From: Verrucomicrobia bacterium UBA6015
Lineage (GTDB): Bacteria; Verrucomicrobiota; Kiritimatiellia; UBA8416
Assembly (NCBI GenBank): GCA_002428045.1
Contig: DIZZ01000171.1
Location: forward strand, 167-13,020
Length of the DNA: 12,854 nucleotides
Direction: 5' to 3'
Positions 7,771 to 12,854 of this stretch are shown here, piece after piece (the stretch's first letter is position 1; every line of letters begins with the position of its first letter). A model generated the notes under the pieces. The model did no database searches and was not told the origin of the DNA. It saw nothing but the letters and a program-made list of their open reading frames with translations. A program made the position numbers and the translations under genes.

Positions 7771-8760
7771 ATGGCTGTCAAGAAGGTTGTGGCGTCGAAT
7801 AAAAGTGAGTCTGCAAAGACAAAGACGGTGGGTACTCAGGCTGCCAATAGTATGAAAAAGCCCGTTGCAAGTAGTCCTGCGCTTGCCAAATCATCGCCGG
7901 TGGCTGCAAAGAACGCGGCCAAAGGAGGGGCGAATGCTCAACCCAAGGCGGTGGTGAAACCATCCACGCAGGCAAAACCGTCGACCAGCAAGTCGGTGAA
8001 CCCTACGGGTAAGCCTGCGGCCAAGCCGGTTGCCGGCAAGGTCTCGAAATCGGCACCCTCGAAGGTGGGGTTTCCTGCTGTCAAGGCGAACGTGCCTGCA
8101 AGCAACGTATCCAAGGATTCAAAAAAAGAATCAGTGGGGATTCCTGCCAAGCAGAAGGCCGACGTCGTCAAGCCATCGCGCCCGGTGGCCGCCCAGATCG
8201 ATGAAACCGAAGTTCGGGAAACCGATTCCACGATCAATACCGGGAATGGAGGTTCCTCCGGTTTGGATACGTTGATGCGCGGACATGCCGATATCGCCAA
8301 GGGAATTGAAGCGCGCAAGGCGGCGGCCAAGGCCAAGAGCATTGCGAGGCTTAGTCATCCGGCGGCTGAAAAGGTGCAGAATCTGCGCAAGTTGACACCC
8401 AAGCAGGCGCAAGCCTACGAGGTCACGCTGTTACGTTTGCGAGATGAGTTGAGCCGTCAGATTGCCTTTTTACGAGGGGCTTCGCTGACCCGCTCGGATG
8501 AAGTCAATCCGGAAGAGGATGGATCGGATGCTTTTGAGCGACAGTTGGCGCTGAAGCTGGCGCAGACCGAAGGTGATGCCATCTTCGAGATCGATGAAGC
8601 GTTGCAGCGGATCAAGGATGGAACGTATGCGATTTGCCAGGATTGTGGATGTGTCGTCAGCCCCGCCCGTCTCAAGGCGCTGCCTTTTGTGCGCCGCTGC
8701 GTAGAGTGCAAGGCGGTTGCCGAGAAGGATCGCACCGTGAATGATCGTCGTTATTTTTAA
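7771..8760 (+). CDS. DksA/TraR-family zinc-finger protein with long histone-H1-like N-terminal tail
   Basis: The last 125 or so residues form a DksA/TraR-type RNA-polymerase-binding module: a helical pair followed by a C4 zinc finger, C289-x2-C292-x17-C310-x2-C313 (ending VRRCVECKAVAEKDRTVNDRRYF). Relatives enter the polymerase secondary channel and modulate initiation, often with ppGpp. The coiled-coil tip carries E-E-D250-G-S-D253-A-F255; E. coli DksA has DPVDRA there, so the key tip alanine appears to be phenylalanine. The first 130 or so residues are low-complexity and rich in Lys, Ala, Pro, Ser and Val (repeated AKP and KPVA-like units). This resembles histone H1 tails and suggests nucleic-acid binding. 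Total length is 329 residues against 151 for E. coli DksA. It has its own strong promoter and lies 31 bases upstream of lspA, an order also known in Chlamydia. The family call is firm; the tail's role is inference. Confidence 0.88.
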   Translation: MAVKKVVASNKSESAKTKTVGTQAANSMKKPVASSPALAKSSPVAAKNAAKGGANAQPKAVVKPSTQAKPSTSKSVNPTGKPAAKPVAGKVSKSAPSKVGFPAVKANVPASNVSKDSKKESVGIPAKQKADVVKPSRPVAAQIDETEVRETDSTINTGNGGSSGLDTLMRGHADIAKGIEARKAAAKAKSIARLSHPAAEKVQNLRKLTPKQAQAYEVTLLRLRDELSRQIAFLRGASLTRSDEVNPEEDGSDAFERQLALKLAQTEGDAIFEIDEALQRIKDGTYAICQDCGCVVSPARLKALPFVRRCVECKAVAEKDRTVNDRRYF

Positions 8761-8791
8761 CGCTTGTCGAACGGGGTAGCCAGCCAAGAAA

Positions 8792-9301
8792 ATGAGTAGG
8801 GTGGGTATGCTACCACTATCAATCGCCATTGTATTGACGGTGCTGGATCAGTTGACCAAGGTTATTGTCTGTCGATCGTTCTTGCTCTATGAAGCGGTTC
8901 CGGTTATTCCTGGGTTGTTTAACTTGCGTTACATACAGAACACGGGTGCCGCCTGGGGGATGTTTGCGGGTGGCCACTACTGGCTGTCTGGGTTGTCACT
9001 TGTTGTATTGGCAGGCCTTGTTATGTTCCAGCGTCATTTCTTCAATCGCACGCTCCTGGATCAATGCGCTTTTGGCATCATGATGGGGGGTATCATCGGA
9101 AATTTGATTGACCGGGTTCGGCTGAGTTATGTCGTGGATTTCCTCGATTTCCACTGGAACGACGCTCACTTTCCTGCATTCAATGTGGCGGATGCAGCCA
9201 TCTGCAGTGGCGTTGCGCTGTATATGCTTTCGCAGGGCTTGCAGGCGCGGCGGCAGCGTCGGATATCCGCTGCGGCGGCGTCAGGAGGGCCAGCGTCGTG
9301 A
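8792..9301 (+). CDS. lspA: Lipoprotein signal peptidase (signal peptidase II)
   Basis: LspA is the inner-membrane aspartyl peptidase that removes the signal peptide from diacylated prolipoproteins. The 169 residues contain four hydrophobic helices. Family motifs appear in order: VLDQLTK (conserved first aspartate), NTGAAWGMF, GGIIGNLIDRV, YVVDFLDFHW (catalytic D116) and FPAFNVADAAI (catalytic D134). The start is not sharply defined. ATG 8792 has only a weak purine stretch upstream (AAGA), while an in-frame ATG at 8807 (Met6) follows AGGGTGGG at better spacing. Both keep the first helix intact. Its stop overlaps the miaA GTG start in the sequence GTGA, implying coupled translation. The tail after the fourth helix is basic (QARRQRR) and then Ala/Ser/Gly-rich. 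Confidence 0.95.
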   Translation: MSRVGMLPLSIAIVLTVLDQLTKVIVCRSFLLYEAVPVIPGLFNLRYIQNTGAAWGMFAGGHYWLSGLSLVVLAGLVMFQRHFFNRTLLDQCAFGIMMGGIIGNLIDRVRLSYVVDFLDFHWNDAHFPAFNVADAAICSGVALYMLSQGLQARRQRRISAAAASGGPAS

Positions 9302-10257
9302 GTGTCGCTGGCAACGTGGGCAGGCGGACGGTCCATGTCCTCGTCGGGCCGACCGCCTCCGGCAAGAGTGCCGTGGCCCAACGGATTGCCGAGCAGACGG
9401 GTGCCGTCATCTTATCCGCCGACTCCATGCTCATCTACCGTGGAATGGATATCGGCACCGCGAAACCCTCGTTCGCTGAGCGTTCGCGGGTACGTTATCT
9501 CGGCGTGGATCTCGCTGATCCACACGACGCGTTCAACGTCTGGCAGTATCGGCAGGCGGTGCTGGCACAACTGGAGACGATCCCGCCATCTCATCCGGTT
9601 ATCGTGGTTGGTGGCAGCGGACTTTATGTCAAGGCCTTGACGGCAGGGCTTGATGCCCCCGGGGGGGGGCCGGAACGGCGTTTGTATTGGGAATCCATCC
9701 TCGCCAGCCAAGGGGTTGAAGGGCTTCAGCAAGCCTTGGTCGCGCGGGATCCTTCGATATTGGCGGGGTTGTCCGACCCCCGCAATCCCCGGCGCCTTAT
9801 CCGTGCGCTTGAACGCGTAGACGCCGGCGATACCCCGAGCGAGCCTAAACCCCGCGAATGGTCGTCTGAAGTATCGCCTATGTTGGTGGGGTTGCAGTGG
9901 GCTCCCTTGGCGCTGGGTGGGCGTATCAGGGATCGTGTGGTTTGCATGTATCAAAACGGGCTGCTGGATGAAGTTGCCATGCTGCTGGCCGATCCGCAGG
10001 GGCTTTCCATGACGGCGAGACAGGCCATCGGTTACGCCGAGGCGATCCGTGTCCTTGAGGGCCATCTGACCCGAGACGCAGCGATTGAGCAGACCCTGTT
10101 CAGGACGCGGCGGCTGGCCAAACGGCAGAGGACTTGGTTTCGTCATCAGGCGCGGGTCGATTGGGTTGATGTGCAAGGGGATATTCTCATCGAGGCGCTT
10201 GCAGGAGCAGTACAGGAGCGATGGAGGATGCATGGACCCGCAGAAATCGTCGGATGA
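9298..10257 (+). CDS. miaA: tRNA dimethylallyltransferase (tRNA A37 isopentenyltransferase)
   Basis: MiaA transfers a dimethylallyl group from DMAPP to N6 of adenosine 37 in tRNAs reading U-starting codons, which improves codon reading and frame maintenance. The 319 residues show the P-loop GPTASGKS (17-24), the diagnostic ADSMLIYRGMDIGTAKP, VVGGSGLYVKALTAGL, PRRLIRALE, TARQAIGYAEA and the C-terminal TRRLAKRQRTWFR. The start is GTG at 9298, overlapping the lspA stop by four bases. Its last 26 bases overlap radC. A run of nine G at 9661-9669, preceded by five C, encodes PGGG in a variable loop (DAPGGGPERR). Loss or gain of one G would bring an early stop (near 9818 or 9717). Confidence 0.96.
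   Translation: MSVAGNVGRRTVHVLVGPTASGKSAVAQRIAEQTGAVILSADSMLIYRGMDIGTAKPSFAERSRVRYLGVDLADPHDAFNVWQYRQAVLAQLETIPPSHPVIVVGGSGLYVKALTAGLDAPGGGPERRLYWESILASQGVEGLQQALVARDPSILAGLSDPRNPRRLIRALERVDAGDTPSEPKPREWSSEVSPMLVGLQWAPLALGGRIRDRVVCMYQNGLLDEVAMLLADPQGLSMTARQAIGYAEAIRVLEGHLTRDAAIEQTLFRTRRLAKRQRTWFRHQARVDWVDVQGDILIEALAGAVQERWRMHGPAEIVG
10223..10227 (+). promoter_or_regulatory. Ribosome binding site that sets the radC start inside miaA
   Basis: GGAGG lies four bases before the ATG at 10232, inside the end of miaA. The open frame extends upstream to 10085, but only over miaA-coding sequence and without such a site. The start at 10232 is therefore preferred. Confidence 0.65.
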
Positions 10258-11020
10258 TAACGTTTCACCAAGCAGGAAGCTGGCGGACCCTCGGCATAAA
10301 TGGGTAGACAGTCAATGTCGCATTTGTGACATGCCCGGCCAGATCAGGCCGCGCGAAGCGGTGGATAAATTCGGCGTTGAGAATGTCGCCGATGATGTGT
10401 TGCTGGCGATCCTGCTGCGGGCTGGGACAAAAGGTATCAATGTCGTTGACCTGGCGAAGGGCTTGTTGCATCGCTATGCCACGCTGACAGCGATCGCGGA
10501 GACCTCAGTCGCCGATCTTGCCAGCATCAAGGGCATCGGACCGGTCAAGGCCCAGATGCTGAAGGCCGCCCTTGAACTTGGGCGTCGGATCAATGTCGAA
10601 GTGCGTCCGGTATCCCCGAAAATGGTGACTCCTGCAGATGTCTATGCGTTGCTGAGGGATCAAGCCGTCCGCCTCGATCACGAAATCTTCTGGGTGATTT
10701 TACTCGATGCAAAAAACGTATTGAAGTGCCAGCCTGTGGATGTGACGTCCGGCATCCTTGATGCCAGTCTGGTTCACCCGCGGGAGGTTTTCCGGGAGGC
10801 GATCCGTTCCGCCGCCGCCGCCGTGGTGCTGGCGCATAACCATCCTTCTGGCGATACGACCCCATCGAGCCAGGATCTCTCGATTACCCGGCAGTTAATC
10901 GAGGCGGGAGGTGTGATTGACATTAAAGTTCTGGATCATGTAATTCTAGGGCGCCCCCATGCGACTAACAGTACTGGCTATTTAAGTTTGAGAGAGTCTG
11001 GCTTGGTGAAGTTTATTTAA
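10232..11020 (+). CDS. radC: RadC-family JAB/JAMM-domain protein
   Basis: This is a RadC family protein of 262 residues (E. coli 222). An N-terminal helix-hairpin-helix part (ASIKGIGPVKAQML, G101-I-G103) is followed by a JAMM metalloprotease-like domain. The zinc motif is complete: H202-N-H204-P-S-G-D followed by D215 in PSSQD, i.e. HxH-x10-D, with LDAKNVLKC and HPREVFREAI upstream as in other RadC proteins. The family was once linked to DNA repair, but its biochemical role remains unsettled. The first 33 residues before MPGQIRPREAVDKFG are an unusual polar extension with a CRIC pair (C29, C32). An alternative start at Met34 (10331) lacks a ribosome binding site. It overlaps miaA by 26 bases and ends 16 bases before the next gene. 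Confidence 0.93.
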   Translation: MDPQKSSDDNVSPSRKLADPRHKWVDSQCRICDMPGQIRPREAVDKFGVENVADDVLLAILLRAGTKGINVVDLAKGLLHRYATLTAIAETSVADLASIKGIGPVKAQMLKAALELGRRINVEVRPVSPKMVTPADVYALLRDQAVRLDHEIFWVILLDAKNVLKCQPVDVTSGILDASLVHPREVFREAIRSAAAAVVLAHNHPSGDTTPSSQDLSITRQLIEAGGVIDIKVLDHVILGRPHATNSTGYLSLRESGLVKFI

Positions 11021-11027
11021 GAGCAAT

Positions 11028-11033
11028 AAGGAG
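11028..11033 (+). promoter_or_regulatory. Ribosome binding site of lysA
   Basis: AAGGAG ends three bases before the ATG at 11037 and six bases before a second in-frame ATG at 11040. Spacing favours the second ATG, which would shorten the protein by one methionine. Confidence 0.6.
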
Positions 11034-11036
11034 AGT

Positions 11037-12311
11037 ATGATGAAAAGTAAGGTTCTACCCTTTGACAAAACCTTGATTGAACGGATTTGCGACGATACCC
11101 CAACCCCGTTCCATTTGTATGACGAGGCTGGAATACGGGCCAATGCCCGGGCTCTGAAGGCTGCGTTTACCTGGAATCCGGGGTTCCGTGAATACTTTGC
11201 CGTCAAGGCCACGCCAAATCCGTATATCATGAAGCTTCTGAAGTCGGAAGGTTTTGGTGCGGATTGCAGTTCCGGTCCTGAATTAACCCTGGCGGAATGC
11301 GTAGGGTTGCGCGGCAAGGAAATCATGTTCACGTCGAATGATACCCCGGCCGCCGAGTTCCGCATGGCCCGGGACCTCGGGGCGATCATCAATCTCGACG
11401 ACATCTCGCATATAAACTTTCTAGATCATCATGCCGGTTTGCCGGAGATCGTGTGCTTCCGTTACAACCCGGGGCCATTGCGCGAGGGCAATACAATTAT
11501 CGGCCACCCCGAAGAGGCAAAGTATGGATTCACGCGGGCGCAGTTGTTCGAGGGGTATCGGATCTTGCGTGATCGCGGCATCAAGCACTTCGGACTGCAT
11601 ACCATGGTGGCGTCCAATGAGCTGAACGGGTCCTATTTCGTCGAGACGGCAAAGATGCTTTTTGAACTCGTTGCCGAAATCAGCCTTGAGTTGGGGATTC
11701 GTTTTGACATTGTCAACCTCGGCGGTGGCATCGGTATTCCCTATCGTCCCGAGCAGACTCCTGTGGATCTGGATGGGGTGGGGCGGGGGATCCGTGACTG
11801 CTATGAGAAGATGATCCTGAAACAAGGGTTATCGCCGCTGGCGCTGGCGTTGGAATGCGGTCGCATGGTAACCGGCCCATTCGGCTATCTCGTATCGACC
11901 GTTCGTCACCTGAAACATACCTACCGTGACTATGTCGGGCTGGATGCATGCATGGCCGACCTGATGCGTCCCGGAATGTATGGTGCCTATCACCACATCA
12001 CGGTGCTCAACAAACCGAACGCCCTATGCGATCATGTTTACGATGTGACCGGCTCCCTCTGCGAGAATAACGACAAATTTGCCATTCAGCGAGCCTTGCC
12101 CGAGATCCAGCCAGGGGATGTGATTGTCATTCATGATGCAGGTGCGCACGGTCATGCCATGGGGTTCAACTACAACGGCAAACTTCGGCATGCTGAGTTC
12201 CTGCTTCGCCGGGATGGCAGTTTCGTGATGATCCGTCGCAATGAAACCGAGGCCGACTTGTTCGCAACGCTTGATTTTGCAGGGTTGGATACCTTTAACG
12301 TCGAAACCTGA
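11037..12311 (+). CDS. lysA: Diaminopimelate decarboxylase-like PLP enzyme, divergent subtype
   Basis: This is a fold-III PLP decarboxylase, most likely converting meso-diaminopimelate to lysine in the last step of lysine synthesis. It has 424 residues from ATG 11037; ATG 11040 is equally possible. The barrel carries the PLP lysine K57 in YFAVKATPNP, the phosphate-binding loop NLGGGIGIPY (GGGIG 229-233) and ECGR at 273-276. The C-terminal domain has GSLCENND (C342, E343) and GFNYNG (Y379), which meet across the dimer in this family. The classical HIGS segment reads LHTMVASNELN here (H188, S193), and the usual EPGR reads ECGR. This marks a subtype distinct from E. coli LysA. Carboxynorspermidine decarboxylase is a less likely alternative, since those enzymes are shorter. 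It may be transcribed with radC. Its TGA lies seven bases from the stop of the minus-strand remnant. Confidence 0.85.
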   Translation: MMKSKVLPFDKTLIERICDDTPTPFHLYDEAGIRANARALKAAFTWNPGFREYFAVKATPNPYIMKLLKSEGFGADCSSGPELTLAECVGLRGKEIMFTSNDTPAAEFRMARDLGAIINLDDISHINFLDHHAGLPEIVCFRYNPGPLREGNTIIGHPEEAKYGFTRAQLFEGYRILRDRGIKHFGLHTMVASNELNGSYFVETAKMLFELVAEISLELGIRFDIVNLGGGIGIPYRPEQTPVDLDGVGRGIRDCYEKMILKQGLSPLALALECGRMVTGPFGYLVSTVRHLKHTYRDYVGLDACMADLMRPGMYGAYHHITVLNKPNALCDHVYDVTGSLCENNDKFAIQRALPEIQPGDVIVIHDAGAHGHAMGFNYNGKLRHAEFLLRRDGSFVMIRRNETEADLFATLDFAGLDTFNVET

Positions 12312-12318
12312 AGCGCGG

Positions 12319-12485
12319 TTACTGATGGCAGGCGACGAGGCTGCCACCGTACATAACGGCGATGCGGTCGCAGATGTGCTTGGCGACTGGATCACGAGCG
12401 GCTCGACCAAGATGTCCCCGATGGTCATGCGGGGATTGAGCGACGAGAACGGATCCTGGAGTATCATCTGCATCCGGGTGCGCAG
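12319..12485 (-). pseudogene. Remnant of OppF/DppF-type peptide-transport ATPase, internally deleted
   Basis: Two separated pieces of an ABC ATPase survive. The first, upstream on the minus strand, encodes MQMILQDPFSSLNPRM followed by TIGDILVEPLVI, the Q-loop region specific to oligopeptide-transport ATPases of the OppF/DppF kind. Directly after it, in another frame, comes VAKHICDRIAVMYGGSLVA (about 12331-12387), which matches the stretch just beyond Walker B and the H-loop. The intervening 80 or so residues, including the ABC signature and Walker B, are missing, as is everything before the Q-loop including Walker A. The second piece ends at a TAA (12319-12321). No ATPase could be made. The 5' side is fused to a binding-protein remnant. 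It lies tail to tail with lysA. Confidence 0.8.
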
Positions 12486-12854
12486 GTGAAAATTGTAGTT
12501 TTTCCCGTCCTTACTGACCGCCCATGCCTTGGCGACATTCGGGATGATCGGATAGCCTTGCGGGCTCCATCGGACCAACTGGACCGTGGTCATGCGGGCG
12601 CCGCCGGTGTCGCGCAACAGGTACATGTCGCCGCCGTACTTGCCCAGACCGTCCACGCCGCGCAGCACCAGTGGTTCAGTGCGACCCGTTCGGCCACCGG
12701 CGGCAAGGTGCCATCGGCAACCATCTGGGCCAAGACAGGCACTTCTCCCTTCGGGATCCACGCGCCCGATTCGCCCTCGCGGTAATCCACACCCACCTGG
12801 ATTCGCATGGGTTTCGCCGTGTCAATAGACTGGTCCTGGATTTCCTTCAGCGCC
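12480..12854 (-). pseudogene. Remnant of family-5 peptide/solute-binding protein, frameshifted and truncated (5' end outside window)
   Basis: The frame is open from the window edge. It reads DTAKPMRIQVGVDYREGESG, then VLAQMVADGTLPPVAERV, the start of a mature extracellular solute-binding protein of the peptide/opine family. Near 12676-12685 the frame must change by one base to continue as TEPLVLRGVDGLGKYGGD. Further on come IIPNVAKAWAVSKDGKN and YNFHLR, a standard binding-protein segment that should be followed by RKGMKWSDG and some 500 more residues. Instead the sequence switches in frame to an ATPase Q-loop segment. This is the first gene of a dpp/opp-like uptake operon in which the rest has been lost. 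A single-base sequencing error could explain the frame change but not the truncation and fusion. Confidence 0.75.

Noticed and set aside
8116..8132. GATTC-A7-GAATC as an intrinsic terminator
   Set aside because: The stem is five base pairs, AT-rich, inside a coding region and not followed by a T run.
10085..10231. Upstream extension of the radC frame to ATG 10085
   Set aside because: It lies entirely over miaA-coding sequence, has no ribosome binding site and does not resemble RadC N-termini. GGAGG at 10223-10227 supports 10232.
9412..10233. Long minus-strand open frame (273 residues) opposite miaA
   Set aside because: It is an antisense shadow in GC-rich coding sequence with Pro/Arg/His-rich composition and no recognisable motif. 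miaA is unambiguous.
12024..12761. Continuous 245-residue minus-strand open frame as a single novel gene
   Set aside because: Its ends lie in non-matching sequence (antisense of lysA on one side, the out-of-frame part of the binding protein on the other). Its centre joins pieces of two unrelated transport proteins, so it is a chimera of remnants.
1..12854. tRNA, rRNA, CRISPR arrays, IS elements or phage genes
   Set aside because: Reading both strands showed no clover-leaf candidates, spaced direct repeats, transposase motifs or terminal inverted repeats.

Overview
The window holds ten plus-strand genes and, at the right edge, the decayed remains of a minus-strand peptide-transport operon. 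It is GC-rich and gene-dense, with short spacers, good Shine-Dalgarno sites and several overlapping or nearly touching genes. This suggests a Gram-negative bacterium (LspA lipoprotein pathway, MATE pump). The pairing of a DksA-type zinc-finger protein directly upstream of lspA is also found in Chlamydia. With the Lys/Ala/Pro-rich, histone-H1-like extension on DksA and the polysaccharide-degrading genes, it points to the PVC superphylum (a Kiritimatiellota, Lentisphaerota or Verrucomicrobiota relative). That placement is inference; no marker gene here fixes it.

Left part (1-899): the C-terminal two thirds of a MATE efflux transporter, cut by the window edge. A 113-base spacer with no clear promoter follows.

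Sugar block (1013-7684): GH2 beta-mannosidase, D-3-phosphoglycerate dehydrogenase-like SerA with an ACT domain, a heparinase II/III-like protein and GalE. All are on one strand with gaps of 28, 19 and 13 bases, so probably one transcript. Neither carbohydrate-degrading enzyme has a signal peptide, so both would act in the cytoplasm on imported oligosaccharides. The heparinase-like protein appears to lack two of the three zinc ligands known from heparinase II.

Housekeeping block (7771-12311): a strong sigma70-type promoter (TTGACA, 17 bases, TATAAG) embedded in an imperfect dyad drives a DksA/TraR-family protein with a long basic tail. lspA, miaA and radC follow; lspA-miaA and miaA-radC overlap. 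A DAP-decarboxylase gene (lysA) of a divergent subtype comes 16 bases after radC.

Right edge (12312-12854): no intact gene. On the minus strand, pieces of a family-5 peptide-binding protein are joined in frame to a piece of an OppF-like ATPase. That piece is joined, after a further internal deletion and frame change, to the region near the ATPase H-loop. This looks like an opp/dpp operon collapsed by large deletions and is the most unusual structure in the window. No tRNA, rRNA, CRISPR array, IS element or convincing intrinsic terminator was seen.
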